A stretch of 64,000 nt of DNA from an uncultured Lachnospiraceae bacterium. GTDB taxonomy: Bacteria; Bacillota; Clostridia; Lachnospirales; Lachnospiraceae. The position numbers and the translations under genes are program-made. Below are positions 8,507-18,003 of the stretch, piece by piece. The notes below the pieces were generated by a model, which saw only the letters and a list, made by a program, of their open reading frames with translations, was not told where the DNA came from and did no database searches. The DNA lies in NCBI GenBank assembly GCA_944381485.1, contig CALWLI010000004.1, positions 1 to 64,000 on the forward strand, in the 5' to 3' direction. How positions within the stretch are numbered: the first letter of the stretch is position 1; each line of letters opens with the position of its first letter.

Positions 8507-10449
8507 TACAAAAAATGACTTTTCTAACGGTCACAGGCCCTCGGGACGATATAGACAGGGTAACCGAAAAATATATAAAGAAATATGAATTTCAGCCCGA
8601 GAACGCAGTGACGGAAATTAAAAATGCAGGCCAGCTGACTCCCTTTGCCGAGGAGAATCCTTACAAAAAGGAAACAGAGGATATTGCCTCCGTATTTAAG
8701 GACTTCGGCAACATCATAACAGAGGACGGCAAGGGAAAAGAGTCCACCATAGAGGAGGCTGTGGATACAGTAAAGGACCTTAGGGCGGAGCTCAACGATC
8801 TCTTTGTGAAAAAGACCGAGCTCAGAAAGAAGGAGGAGGAGTACACCATATCCTACAAGAAGATACTTCCCTTCAGAGATATGGACTACGATCTCTCAAA
8901 GATCCTTCACTTCCAAAATGTAAAGTTCAGCTTCGGAAGGATGCCCTGCGAATACTACACCAAATTTATGGAGTACGCTTATCCTGACACGGATGTCCTG
9001 GTCTTTGAGTGCAGACGGGACAGCGAATTCGTGTGGCTTGTGTACTTCACTCCGAGACAGTGCGAGGATAAGACTGACGCGGTGTTTGCCTCCATGTATT
9101 TTGAGAAGGTGTTTATACCGGATGAGTACATAGGCTCCCCGGGAGATGCCATAGAGAGCCTCCATCTCAAGATAAAGGAGATACAGGAGGAGATATTCAC
9201 CATAGACATGAAGGTGGCCTCATATCTTCAGGATCACAGCGCCGACATAAGCGCGGCCCTGCATAAGCTCAAGGATTACAGCCTGAACTTTGACATAAGA
9301 AAGTACGCGGCCTACACAAAGAATTCCGTACACAGCTTCTACATACTCTGCGGCTGGATGCCGGAGGAGGAGGCTTCGAGGTTTATCGAAGAGATAAAGG
9401 ACGATGAAAAGGTGTTCTGCTTTGTGGAGGACGACATAAAGAAGCTGGGGACAAAGCCCCCCACAAGACTTATCCACAAGGGGATCTTAAAGCCCTTTGA
9501 GATGTTCACAAGGATGTACGGGCTTCCGGCCTACAACGAGATGGATCCCACTCCGGTTTTGGCTCTTACCTACTCGGTATTTTTCGGATTCATGTTCGGA
9601 GATCTGGGCCAGGGAGCGCTGCTCTTTGTAGGAGGACTTCTCCTCTACAAGCTCAAGAAGCTTAACCTTGCAGGGATCATCTCCCTTTGCGGAGTGTTCT
9701 CCATGGTATTCGGAGTCCTCTTCGGCAGCGTCTTCGGCTTTGAGGATCTGCTTTCTGCCGCCTGGCTCAAGCCTCAGGAGGCCATGACCAACCTTCCCTT
9801 CATAGGGAACTTGAACACGGTCTTTGCCGTTGCTGTGCTCATAGGAATGATAGTGATAATCTTCACTATGATACTCAACATAATCAATGCGGCCAAGGCG
9901 GGAGATAAGGGAAGGATGCTCTTTGACACCAACGGTGTGGCAGGACTTGTGTTTTACTCAAGCCTTGTGGCAGCCATCATATCCTTCATGGCGGGAAAAA
10001 ACATAGTGTCGGGCCTGTTTATAGTCATACTCTTCCTTGTTCCTCTGGCTGTGATATTCTTCAAGGAGCCATTGGAAAACGCCATAAGCGGAAAGAAGGA
10101 GCTGATTGAAGGCGGTGTGGGAATGTTTATTACCCAGGGCATATTTGAGCTCTTTGAGGTGATGCTCTCATTCTTCTCCAACACCCTTTCCTTTGTCCGT
10201 ATAGGAGCCTTTGCCGTGAGCCATGCTGCCATGATGGGTGTTGTAATGATGCTGGCGGGAGCTGAGAACGGCGGGAACATAAACATTATAGCCGTGATCC
10301 TCGGAAACCTCTTTGTCTGCGGCATGGAAGGCCTTATAGTGGGCATACAGGTGCTGAGGCTTGAGTACTACGAGCTGTTCTCGAGATTTTACAGCGGTTC
10401 CGGAAGAGAGTTCTGCCCCTACGGAAAGACGGAAAAGAAAAAAGCATAA
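8503..10449 (+). CDS. ntpI: V-type ATP synthase subunit I (membrane a-subunit)
   Basis: A 648-residue subunit that carries the proton or sodium half-channels against the K ring. Residues 1-330 form the cytoplasmic coiled-coil arm. The rest holds about seven or eight membrane segments, starting after PAYNEMDPTPVLALTYSVFFGFMFGDLGQG, with the conserved SFVRIGAFAVSHAAMM helix near 565-580. The likely start is the TTG at 8503: GGAGGT ends 6 nt upstream and the TTG overlaps the preceding TGA. The next ATG (8515) would leave an 18-nt gap. Ion choice (H+ or Na+) cannot be read from this alone. Confidence 0.93.
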   Translation: MIQKMTFLTVTGPRDDIDRVTEKYIKKYEFQPENAVTEIKNAGQLTPFAEENPYKKETEDIASVFKDFGNIITEDGKGKESTIEEAVDTVKDLRAELNDLFVKKTELRKKEEEYTISYKKILPFRDMDYDLSKILHFQNVKFSFGRMPCEYYTKFMEYAYPDTDVLVFECRRDSEFVWLVYFTPRQCEDKTDAVFASMYFEKVFIPDEYIGSPGDAIESLHLKIKEIQEEIFTIDMKVASYLQDHSADISAALHKLKDYSLNFDIRKYAAYTKNSVHSFYILCGWMPEEEASRFIEEIKDDEKVFCFVEDDIKKLGTKPPTRLIHKGILKPFEMFTRMYGLPAYNEMDPTPVLALTYSVFFGFMFGDLGQGALLFVGGLLLYKLKKLNLAGIISLCGVFSMVFGVLFGSVFGFEDLLSAAWLKPQEAMTNLPFIGNLNTVFAVAVLIGMIVIIFTMILNIINAAKAGDKGRMLFDTNGVAGLVFYSSLVAAIISFMAGKNIVSGLFIVILFLVPLAVIFFKEPLENAISGKKELIEGGVGMFITQGIFELFEVMLSFFSNTLSFVRIGAFAVSHAAMMGVVMMLAGAENGGNINIIAVILGNLFVCGMEGLIVGIQVLRLEYYELFSRFYSGSGREFCPYGKTEKKKA

Positions 10450-10504
10450 AAGCCTCAGGGCTTTAAATAAACAATAAAGCATAAAGAAAAAGGAGATCAA
10501 AGAA

Positions 10505-10951
10505 ATGTCTACAGGAGTTAAGATCATTTTGGCAATAGCATTAATTCTCAGCATAGGAATTCCTTTCGGAAGCTTTATAGCGGGAGAAAAGACAAAGGGT
10601 CGCTACAAGAGAGCGATGCTCTTAAATATAGCAATGTTCTTCGGAACCATGGCCACAGCCGTATTCATGATGGGCTCAGGAACAGCCTTTGCAGCAGAGG
10701 GAGCCGAGGCTGCGGCAGCAGCTACAGGAGCCGTGTCCTCAACAGGCCTCGGATATCTTTCAGCCGCACTTGCCACAGGACTTTCCTGCCTGGGAGGCGG
10801 CATAGCCGTTTCCTCTGCCGCATCAGCAGCTCTTGGAGCTATCTCCGAGGACGGCTCCATACTCGGTAAGTCCCTCATCTTCGTAGGACTTGCGGAAGGT
10901 GTCTGCCTTTACGGACTTATCATAAGCTTCATGATACTCGGACAGCTTTAA
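10505..10951 (+). CDS. ntpK: V-type ATP synthase subunit K (proteolipid)
   Basis: A 148-residue, four-helix c-type proteolipid. Helices lie near 5-27, 40-64, 82-108 and 122-147. The ion-binding carboxylate is in the last helix (FVGLAEGVCLYGL). The first hairpin has no equivalent acidic residue and ends in an Ala/Glu-rich loop resembling a signal-peptide cleavage region (GTAFAAEGAEAAAAA). The Gly-rich helix GLGYLSAALATGLSCLGGG is typical. AAAGGAG lies upstream of the ATG. Each subunit would therefore carry one ion site on four helices, which affects the ion-to-ATP ratio. Confidence 0.9.
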   Translation: MSTGVKIILAIALILSIGIPFGSFIAGEKTKGRYKRAMLLNIAMFFGTMATAVFMMGSGTAFAAEGAEAAAAATGAVSSTGLGYLSAALATGLSCLGGGIAVSSAASAALGAISEDGSILGKSLIFVGLAEGVCLYGLIISFMILGQL

Positions 10952-10992
10952 TACAGGAAACGAAAGTTCCGGATAATTCGGGAGCCTAAATT

Positions 10993-11298
10993 ATGAAAAT
11001 GTTTCTAATAAGTGATAATCAGGATACTCTCACGGGAATGCGCCTTGCAGGGGTCGAGGGCTCAATAGCCAAGAGCCGAAGCGAGCTGGAGGAGCTTTTG
11101 GACCGCGCCTTCAGGGACAAGGACATAGGAATAGTCCTTATCAACGAGAGATTTTCCGTAAAATATCCCGAGGTCACAAATGCAGCAAAGATGAACAGAG
11201 AAACCCTGGTGATAGAGATACCCGACAGGCACGGAACAGGGCGCAGGCCTGACTTTATCACCTCATATATAAATGAGGCAATAGGAGTAAAGCTATGA
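10993..11298 (+). CDS. ntpG: V-type ATP synthase subunit F
   Basis: A 101-residue Rossmann-like small subunit of the central stalk (F in the general scheme, NtpG in Enterococcus). Typical features are the start MFLISDNQDTLTGMRLAGV, the GIVLINE strand and the IEIPDRHG loop. Its TGA overlaps the ATG of subunit E (ATGA), which suggests translational coupling. Confidence 0.9.
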   Translation: MKMFLISDNQDTLTGMRLAGVEGSIAKSRSELEELLDRAFRDKDIGIVLINERFSVKYPEVTNAAKMNRETLVIEIPDRHGTGRRPDFITSYINEAIGVKL

Positions 11299-11870
11299 CA
11301 ACAGAGGAAAAATTAAAGCGATTCAGAGAGCTTTGTATAGACGACGAGAAAAAGCGTACCTCAAGGATAATTGAGGAGTACAGAGCCGGCCTCGAGGCCT
11401 CCTTTGAGGAGCACAAAAAACACGCTTTAAAAAGACAGACGGAGGAATTTGCGGCAGAGAAGGAGAAGCTTGACAGACAGATAAGGAGCGAGATAGCTCA
11501 GAGACAGCAGCAGCTCAAGGTAAAAGCCGGAAAGAGAAGCGAGGAGCTGAAGGAGAGCCTGTTCTCTGAGGTAAAGGATAAGCTTGCCTCTTTCAGGTCA
11601 GGTCCCGACTACAAAGTGCTCATAGAAAGAGAGCTTAAAGCCATAGAGAAGACCGCGGACGGAGCAGCTTTCAAGGTGTTTGTTGACCCTGGAGAATCGG
11701 AGCAGATAAAGGCTTATGCAAAGAGTCTTTTGCCGGAAAACGGAGAGCTCTCAGAGGGTGACGGCGGCTTTTTGGGAGGAGTCATGGCCATAATCGAGTC
11801 TAAAAATATACTTATAGACAATTCGTTTTTGACAAAACTCCTCAAGGAAAAGAATGAATTCAGCTTTTAA
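11295..11870 (+). CDS. ntpE: V-type ATP synthase subunit E
   Basis: A 191-residue peripheral-stalk subunit. The N-terminal half is a long charged helix that would pair with the G/H subunit. The C-terminal half is a mixed alpha/beta head ending in GGFLGGVMAIIESKNILIDNSF, the family signature. It starts at an ATG overlapping the stop of subunit F, and the A subunit follows after 18 bp. Confidence 0.92.
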   Translation: MTTEEKLKRFRELCIDDEKKRTSRIIEEYRAGLEASFEEHKKHALKRQTEEFAAEKEKLDRQIRSEIAQRQQQLKVKAGKRSEELKESLFSEVKDKLASFRSGPDYKVLIERELKAIEKTADGAAFKVFVDPGESEQIKAYAKSLLPENGELSEGDGGFLGGVMAIIESKNILIDNSFLTKLLKEKNEFSF

Positions 11871-11888
11871 ATGGGAGAAGCCTAAGAT

Positions 11889-13700
11889 ATGAACAACAAT
11901 GCTTTGGATCTGATATTGAGATCGGACAAAAATAAAGTTCCCGAGGGAGAGATATACGGCATAAACGGACCTGTAGTCACAGTTCCCGGCAACCCCGGCT
12001 TTAAGATGAACGAGATGGTATATGTCGGAGACTTGAGGCTTGTGGGAGAAGTCATAGGCCTGACCTCGGAGAAAACTACCGTGGAGGTCTACGAGGAGAC
12101 ATCGGGACTTAAGCCCGGAGAGAAGGTAGTGGGTTCGGGAAGCCCCGTATCCTGCGTTTTGGCTCCGGGAATAATAAGCAATATATTTGACGGGATAGAG
12201 CGCCCCTTAAATCTCATAAGAGAGAAGGAGGGGGCATACATAAGCAAGGGCGTCAGCGTTGACTCCCTGCCTGAGGACAAGCTCTGGGAGACCCACATAA
12301 CAGTAAAGCCCGGAGACCGCCTGTCAGGAGGAAGCATCATCGCTGAGGTCAGGGAGACAAGGGCCATAGTTCACAAGGTAATGCTGCCTCCGGGAACAGA
12401 GGGTACAGTCACTGAGGTCTGCCCGGACGGAAGCTACACCATAAAGGACAAGCTCATAACAGTTGAGCTCGCCTCCGGAGAGAAAAGGGACATGACCATG
12501 TGCCAGAGATGGCCCATAAGAGTTCCCAGGCCTGTTGAGAGGAGATACTCCCCCACCATGCCCCTTGTAACAGGACAGAGGATAATAGATTCCCTCTTCC
12601 CCATAGCAAAGGGAGGCACGGCGGCCATTCCCGGGGGATTCGGAACAGGAAAGACCATGACCCAGCACCAGATCGCAAAATGGTCTGATGCGGACATAAT
12701 AATATACATAGGCTGCGGAGAGCGTGGAAATGAGATGACACAGGTCCTGGAGGAGTTTACCGAGCTGGTTGACCCCAAGACAGGAAATCCCCTTATGGAC
12801 AGGACAGTCCTCATAGCAAACACTTCCAACATGCCGGTTGCAGCCCGTGAGGCAAGCCTCTACTCAGGACTTACCCTTGCGGAATACTACAGAGATATGG
12901 GCTACCACGTAGCCATAATGGCGGACTCCACCTCCAGATGGGCAGAGGCCTTGAGAGAGCTCTCCGGAAGACTGGAGGAGATGCCCGCCGAGGAGGGTTA
13001 TCCCGCTTACCTGGCATCAAGGCTCGCCATGTTCTACGAGAGAGCAGGCTTTGTAAAGAACTTAAACGGCACTGAGGGATCCGTATCCATAATCGGAGCC
13101 GTATCCCCTCAGGGAGGAGACTTCTCCGAGCCTGTCACCCAGAACACCAAGAGATTCGTGAGATGCTTCTGGGCCCTTGACAAGTCTCTGGCATACGCAA
13201 GACATTACCCGGCCATACAGTGGTTAAGCTCCTACTCCGAATACACAAAGGACCTTTCAGGCTGGTATTCCGAGCATGTGGACAAGCGCTTTATGGATTA
13301 CAGAAATCAGCTCTACTACATACTTACTCAGGAGAGCAAGCTTATGGACATAGTAAAGCTCATAGGCTCGGACGTGCTTCCCGACGATCAGAAGCTCACA
13401 CTTCTCATAGCAAAGGTCATAAGGATAGGCTTTTTGCAGCAGAACGCCTTCCACAAGGAGGACACCTGCGTGCCCATGGAAAAGCAGTTCAAGATGATGG
13501 AGCTTATACTCTACCTCAACAAGAAGTGCAAGGCTCTCATTGCTCTGGGCATGCCTGTGTCTGTTTTGGAGAGATATGACATCTTCGACAAGATAATAAA
13601 CATAAAGTACGACATGCCTAATGACAAGCTTGAGATGTTTGAGGAGTATACAGAAGCAGTTGACAGATTTTATGACGATGTTTTGGAGAAAAACGGTTAA
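11889..13700 (+). CDS. ntpA: V-type ATP synthase catalytic subunit A
   Basis: A 603-residue catalytic subunit that hydrolyses or makes ATP in the A3B3 head. Visible are the N-terminal beta-barrel ([15 protein letters not shown]), the non-homologous bulge region specific to A subunits (about 115-190), Walker A GGFGTGKT near residue 248-255, the GERGNEM catalytic-glutamate motif, and the [12 protein letters not shown] Walker B region. Length is normal. A Shine-Dalgarno (GGGAG) precedes the ATG. Confidence 0.97.
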   Translation: MNNNALDLILRSDKNKVPEGEIYGINGPVVTVPGNPGFKMNEMVYVGDLRLVGEVIGLTSEKTTVEVYEETSGLKPGEKVVGSGSPVSCVLAPGIISNIFDGIERPLNLIREKEGAYISKGVSVDSLPEDKLWETHITVKPGDRLSGGSIIAEVRETRAIVHKVMLPPGTEGTVTEVCPDGSYTIKDKLITVELASGEKRDMTMCQRWPIRVPRPVERRYSPTMPLVTGQRIIDSLFPIAKGGTAAIPGGFGTGKTMTQHQIAKWSDADIIIYIGCGERGNEMTQVLEEFTELVDPKTGNPLMDRTVLIANTSNMPVAAREASLYSGLTLAEYYRDMGYHVAIMADSTSRWAEALRELSGRLEEMPAEEGYPAYLASRLAMFYERAGFVKNLNGTEGSVSIIGAVSPQGGDFSEPVTQNTKRFVRCFWALDKSLAYARHYPAIQWLSSYSEYTKDLSGWYSEHVDKRFMDYRNQLYYILTQESKLMDIVKLIGSDVLPDDQKLTLLIAKVIRIGFLQQNAFHKEDTCVPMEKQFKMMELILYLNKKCKALIALGMPVSVLERYDIFDKIINIKYDMPNDKLEMFEEYTEAVDRFYDDVLEKNG

Positions 13701-13714
13701 GGAGGAAGAGGATA

Positions 13715-15094
13715 ATGATAGAATATCTCGGACTTAAGAGCATAAACGGTCCTCTGGTAATCCTTGAAGGGATCAAAGACGCCGTATTTGACGAGATGGT
13801 GGAGTTTGATACCGATGCCGGAAGAAGACTGGGAAAGATAATAGAGCTCTACGGAGACAAGGCCATAATCCAGGTGTTTGAGGGTACCGACAACATGACC
13901 CTTGACGGCACCCACACCAGGCTCACAGGTCATCCCATGGAGATAGGAGTCTCCGAGGAAATGCTGGGAAGAAGCTTCAACGGAATAGGCATTCCCATCG
14001 ACGATCTGGGAGAAGTAAGGCCGGAAAAAAAGCTTGATATAAACGGAATGCCCCTAAACCCTGTTTCGAGAGAATACCCCAGAAACTACATAAGGACGGG
14101 TATCTCCGTAATAGACGGACTCATGACACTGATAAGAGGGCAGAAGCTTCCCATATTTTCCGGAAACGGACTGCCCCACGACATGCTGGCAGCCCAGATA
14201 GTAACCCAGTCATCTCTGGGAGATAACGCGGGAGACGACAAGTTCGCCATAGTCTTTGCCGCCATGGGAGTCACCCATGATGTGGCCCAGTTCTTCAAGA
14301 GGACCTTTGAGGAGAGCGGAGCCGCGGAGCATGTGGCCATGTTCGTAAACCTGGCTGACGACCCGGTAGTAGAGAGGCTTATAACGCCGAAGGTGGCCCT
14401 CACCCTGGCTGAGTACCTTGCCTTTGAGAAAAACATGCACATACTTGTGGTGCTGACGGATATGACCTCCTACTGTGAGGCCATGAGAGAGGTGTCCTCA
14501 TCAAAGGGAGAGATACCCTCGAGAAAGGGCTATCCCGGATACATGTACTCGGATCTCGCCTCCATATATGAGAGAGCGGGAATAGTAAAGGGAGTAAACG
14601 GCTCTGTCACCCAGATCCCCATACTCTCAATGCCCAACGATGACATAACCCATCCCATTCCGGATCTTACAGGATATATCACTGAGGGACAGATAGTCCT
14701 TGACAGGACATTAAACGGAAAGGCCGTATATCCCCCTGTAAGCGTGCTCCCCTCCCTGTCTCGTCTGATGAAGGACGGCATAGGAGAAGGCTTTACCAGA
14801 GAGGATCACCAGGATGTGGCAAACCAGCTTTTCTCAAGCTACGCCCATTCCGAGGATGCCAGAAATCTGGCGGCGGTAATAGGAGAGGAGGAGCTCTCGG
14901 ACACAGACAAGGCCTACCTGAAATTCGGAGATGCCTTTGAGAGCCGCTTCATAGGACAGGATCCTTCCGACAACAGGACCATAGTAAGGACCCTGGATCT
15001 CGGATGGGAGCTTCTGGGAATGCTGCCCAGAGCCGAGCTTGACAGGATAGACACAAAGCTTCTTGACAAGTACTACAAGGCGGCAGAGGAGTGA
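13715..15094 (+). CDS. ntpB: V-type ATP synthase subunit B
   Basis: The 459-residue non-catalytic head subunit. It shares the RecA-like fold with subunit A but lacks Walker A (the loop reads [17 protein letters not shown]). Other B-subunit signatures are [37 protein letters not shown] (given here as consecutive short motifs) and [24 protein letters not shown]. Start at the ATG with AAGGAGGA upstream, 14 bp after the A gene. Confidence 0.97.
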   Translation: MIEYLGLKSINGPLVILEGIKDAVFDEMVEFDTDAGRRLGKIIELYGDKAIIQVFEGTDNMTLDGTHTRLTGHPMEIGVSEEMLGRSFNGIGIPIDDLGEVRPEKKLDINGMPLNPVSREYPRNYIRTGISVIDGLMTLIRGQKLPIFSGNGLPHDMLAAQIVTQSSLGDNAGDDKFAIVFAAMGVTHDVAQFFKRTFEESGAAEHVAMFVNLADDPVVERLITPKVALTLAEYLAFEKNMHILVVLTDMTSYCEAMREVSSSKGEIPSRKGYPGYMYSDLASIYERAGIVKGVNGSVTQIPILSMPNDDITHPIPDLTGYITEGQIVLDRTLNGKAVYPPVSVLPSLSRLMKDGIGEGFTREDHQDVANQLFSSYAHSEDARNLAAVIGEEELSDTDKAYLKFGDAFESRFIGQDPSDNRTIVRTLDLGWELLGMLPRAELDRIDTKLLDKYYKAAEE

Positions 15095-15129
15095 TAAGCC
15101 CCGATCATGCGTGAAGGAAGGTGACCGGT

Positions 15130-15747
15130 TTGAATTTGAATACATTTCCCACCAAGGGAAATCTGATACTTTGCAAAAACTCTCTGGCCCTTGCGGAGCA
15201 GGGCTACAGCCTTATGGACAAAAAGAGGAACGTGCTCATAAGGGAGCTGACGGACCTCATAGAGGAGGCAAAGGGCATACAGTCAGAGATAGACAGCACC
15301 TTCACCGAGGCCTACAAGGCCCTTCAGAAGGCAAATATAGACCACGGTATAAGTAATGTTCAGGACATTGCAAAGACCATACCGGTGGAGGACAGCATAA
15401 AGGTCAAGTACAGGAGCATAATGGGCACGGACATTCCCCTTGTGGAGTACGAGAAAAAGCCCTTAAAGCTCACCTACTCCCTGTATGAGACAAGGGAATC
15501 CCTGGACAATGCCAGAGTACAATTTGAGAGAGTGAAGGAGCTTACACTGAAGCTTTCCATGGTGGAAAACTCAGCCTACAGGCTGGCGTCTAACATAAGA
15601 AAAACTCAGAAAAGAGCAAACGCTCTCAAAAACATAACCATACCCATGTACCAAAAGCTGGTGAAGGACATAGGCAACGCCCTCGAGGAGAAAGAGAGGG
15701 AGGAGTTTACCAGACTTAAGGTCATAAAGGGAAGAAAGACCGAATAA
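15130..15747 (+). CDS. ntpD: V-type ATP synthase subunit D
   Basis: The central rotor-shaft subunit, about 205 residues, forming a long antiparallel coiled coil. I choose the TTG at 15130 because AAGGAAGG (15114-15121) is then spaced about 8 nt away and the protein begins MNLNTFPTKGNL, as in other family members. The in-frame GTG at 15121 would overlap the Shine-Dalgarno. The motif RALKNITIP is preserved as ANALKNITIPMYQKL. It is the last gene of the operon and is followed by a large structured terminator. Confidence 0.92.
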   Translation: MNLNTFPTKGNLILCKNSLALAEQGYSLMDKKRNVLIRELTDLIEEAKGIQSEIDSTFTEAYKALQKANIDHGISNVQDIAKTIPVEDSIKVKYRSIMGTDIPLVEYEKKPLKLTYSLYETRESLDNARVQFERVKELTLKLSMVENSAYRLASNIRKTQKRANALKNITIPMYQKLVKDIGNALEEKEREEFTRLKVIKGRKTE

Positions 15748-15840
15748 AAGGTGAAAAGGTCTATTGAAAAAAGGCCTACCGAAAAAAGGTTTGTCGAAAA
15801 AAGAATTATTGAAAATAGATCTACCGAAATAGCCATATTA
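15748..15840 (+). repeat. Imperfect short repeats after ntpD
   Basis: A stretch of about 16-17-nt degenerate units of the form (A/G)T(C)TATTGAAAAAAGG..., (CC)TACCGAAAAAAGG, TTGTCGAAAAAAG, TTATTGAAAATAG, CTACCGAAATAG. There is no coding signal; origin by slippage is likely. Confidence 0.55.
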
Positions 15841-15940
15841 AAAACCCGCTGTAAGTAAAGTAAAAATTGATATGTATCCGGAAAACCGGATATCTGCTTA
15901 GGAACTTACATATCAAATACTTAGCTTACAGCGGTTTTTT
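15841..15940 (+). terminator. Nested three-stem terminator structure after the ATPase operon
   Basis: Three nested inverted repeats share one centre: outer AAAACCCGCTGTAAG / CTTACAGCGGTTTT (15841-15855 with 15925-15938), middle TTGATATGTA / TACATATCAA (15867-15876 with 15907-15916) and inner ATCCGG / CCGGAT (15876-15881 with 15886-15891). A T run follows. The outer stem plus T run is a good intrinsic terminator. Confidence 0.75.
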
Positions 15941-15950
15941 ATTTTTATGC

Positions 15951-16260
15951 TGATTTCAGGGCCTTGGGCAAAGAAATTTTTGATTTTTTAATTTTTTTTG
16001 CCCATTCCACAGGTTTTGAGCAAAGATTTTTATATTTATGAAAAATTCTTGGCTCAAACTTTGGGCTCTGGGCCAAGATTTTTCGATGTTTTTCAATTAT
16101 CTTTGCTCGATTTCGAGCATTGCAGCAAAGATTTTCTGTGTTTTATATATTTCTTTGCCTAAACCGACCGGTATGAGCAAAGAAATTTTTAACTTATCTC
16201 ATTTTCTTTGCCAAATTTCCTCACCCCATACCCATAAAATCTACTTTTGTTAGTTTTTCA
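15951..16260 (-). repeat. Diverged relative of the 105-bp repeat family
   Basis: This AT-rich stretch between convergent genes carries recurrent fragments: GGGCAAAGAAATTTTT, GGTTTTGAGCAAAGATTTTTAT, GGCTCTGGGCCAAGATTTTT, GAGCATTGCAGCAAAGATTTT, TGAGCAAAGAAATTTTT and CATTTTCTTTGCC. Read on the minus strand of the 53.4-54.9 kb array, the same order of words occurs (GGTTTGAGCAAAGATTTTATC, then TTATTTTCTTTGCC). I read it as a decayed copy of that family. No gene is supported in 15941-16407. Confidence 0.6.
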
Positions 16261-16407
16261 GGGCCAAAGCTTGTTGCCACACACCATGAAAATTCTTACA
16301 ATCGGATTTATAAGGGTTATATGGGCATTCAATCACTATAATCACTAGAATCACTATAATCGCTATATGATCATATGATCTGACTCTCTGATCCGACTCT
16401 CTGCTTC

Positions 16408-17481
16408 CTACAATTTCTTAAGGGCCTCCTCTAAGCCAATGCCCTCCTCGGACTCAAGTATGGCCTTAAGCCTTTTCAGCTTCAGGGGACTCAGGTTTTC
16501 CCCTCCGAAAACAGGGGTGTAGTTTTCGTGGAATTTTTTGTCCCTCTCCTCGTGGGAGGCTGTGAGGGAGGAAAGCTCCGAATCCGTCGCCTTCATCTTT
16601 TCCTCCAGGGAGGAGATCTCTCCCTGAGCCTTCTCCGTTATCTCCCGGGTAAGCTCGGGAGCAGTGGAGTCGTCAAAAAAGTCCAAAGCCTTTTTCTTCT
16701 CCTCATTGGCGGCCGCAAGGGCCTCCTCCGCCTGATTTATCTTCTCGTCAAACTCGGTGAGATTATATTTCGTCTCGTCCGGATCCTTCTTTATGCTCTT
16801 TGAAATGCCCCTCATCCGTCTTTTGTTCTCGTTTATCTGATTCATGAAGGCTCTGCCTTCCTTAAAAACCTCAGGGCTCTTATGTCTTGTGCTGTTTGCG
16901 ATAAAGACATAGGCTCCTCCGAATACAAATATGAGGGCCAGATAAAGGAAGGCAAAGAGAAACAGGCCCATATTGGGGAAGAGCATTATGGCTACGAAAG
17001 GAAGTACCGCAAATACAAAGGCAAAGGAAAGGGCGGCAATGAGATATTCCTTCAGGCCCTTAGGCATAAACAGAGCATAGTAGATCCCGCTCCTGCAGAA
17101 GGCAGGTATGCGGTTTTCCCGAAACAGGGACGAAAAGCGCCTTTTCAGCTCCTCGTTCTCCTTCCTGAGATAGGAGGTGTCAACGCCTATCTTTTCGCTG
17201 ACCTTTTTCTTCTTCTCCCTGATCTTCAGATCTTTCTTTGCGGAAAGCTCCTTTTTTGCCTTTGCTATCTTTAAGTCAGCCTCTCTTGAGATCTCCTTCC
17301 TCTTTGAGGAGACAGTATTTTTTATATCCTTGTCTCTTGTCTTTATGGCGGAGGACAGGCTGCGGGACAGGTTCTCGGACTTGAGCTTAAGCTCCGATAG
17401 AGCCAGAGCTTCCCTCTCAAGCTCTTCAGCCTCTGCGATGGCTCCTGCCAGATACTCTTTAATATTTTCGGGACAGGTCAT
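16408..17481 (-). CDS. Coiled-coil protein with two central membrane helices, unknown
   Basis: A 357-residue protein, not recognised. Residues 1-125 are strongly charged and helical (EREALALSELKLKSENLSRSL..., many Lys/Glu heptads). Two adjacent hydrophobic helices occupy about 145-170 (IAALSFAFVFAVLPFVAIMLF) and 173-196 (FLFAFLYLALIFVFGGAYVF). Residues 205-320 are again coiled coil. Both coiled-coil ends would be on the same side of the membrane, probably cytoplasmic. The start is sound: GAGGAGG sits 5 nt before the ATG. It is convergent with the ATPase operon and divergent from the small gene at 17599. No enzymatic motif is visible. Confidence 0.75.
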   Translation of the reverse strand: MTCPENIKEYLAGAIAEAEELEREALALSELKLKSENLSRSLSSAIKTRDKDIKNTVSSKRKEISREADLKIAKAKKELSAKKDLKIREKKKKVSEKIGVDTSYLRKENEELKRRFSSLFRENRIPAFCRSGIYYALFMPKGLKEYLIAALSFAFVFAVLPFVAIMLFPNMGLFLFAFLYLALIFVFGGAYVFIANSTRHKSPEVFKEGRAFMNQINENKRRMRGISKSIKKDPDETKYNLTEFDEKINQAEEALAAANEEKKKALDFFDDSTAPELTREITEKAQGEISSLEEKMKATDSELSSLTASHEERDKKFHENYTPVFGGENLSPLKLKRLKAILESEEGIGLEEALKKL

Positions 17482-17598
17482 AATATCCTCCTCGTGATGC
17501 GAATAACATGGTGAAACAGGTATTTACAAGTATTTATTTGATTATAACATTTAAAGGAAGCCTTTACAATTGCCGCCTCGGACAATATACTTAACAGT

Positions 17599-17865
17599 AT
17601 GTTTAGGATGAGCGGAAGCATAAAAAGGGACAACAGAATAATTGCTGAGACTGTAGTGACAGACGAAACCGCGGGAAAGACAAGGACAAAGAAGGTCTTG
17701 GACTGCCTCAATGAGATATGCATGGAGCTGAACCTTCAAGTGCCCATATGGCTTGACTCTCAGATAAGGGAGTTTCAGAGGAGCTCCCACACAAGCTTTG
17801 GAAGGGACAGCTTTATTGAGGAGACTGATTTTGACTTCTTGGAAATACAGGTCCTTGAGGAATGA
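17599..17865 (+). CDS. Small conserved-looking hypothetical protein
   Basis: An 88-residue protein (85 if the in-frame ATG at 17608 is used). Neither start has a clear Shine-Dalgarno. The sequence is ordinary and globular (DCLNEICMELNLQVPIWLD, FIEETDFDFLEIQV). I recall similar short uncharacterised proteins in Clostridia, but cannot assign a function. It is divergent from the coiled-coil gene; the asnS promoter overlaps its last codons. Confidence 0.65.
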   Translation: MFRMSGSIKRDNRIIAETVVTDETAGKTRTKKVLDCLNEICMELNLQVPIWLDSQIREFQRSSHTSFGRDSFIEETDFDFLEIQVLEE

Positions 17866-17890
17866 CAAAAAGGATTTGTTATGCTATAAT
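17862..17890 (+). promoter_or_regulatory. asnS promoter
   Basis: ATGACA at 17862-17867 and TATAAT at 17885-17890 with an exact 17-bp spacer. The leader to the asnS start is about 105 nt and shows no T-box core. Confidence 0.75.
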
Positions 17891-18003
17891 TTTTAGCTGA
17901 ATATCAGCCTGAGAGAAAGACCATAGGCAGACCAAAAAAGACAAGCAGATAAAATATACAGGCATACTTAAACATACAAACAGATATTTTGCGAGGAGAG
18001 ATT

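Noticed and set aside
16038-16253. A 71-residue ORF in the degenerate repeat patch
   Set aside because: No Shine-Dalgarno, odd composition, and the sequence matches repeat words that are non-coding elsewhere.
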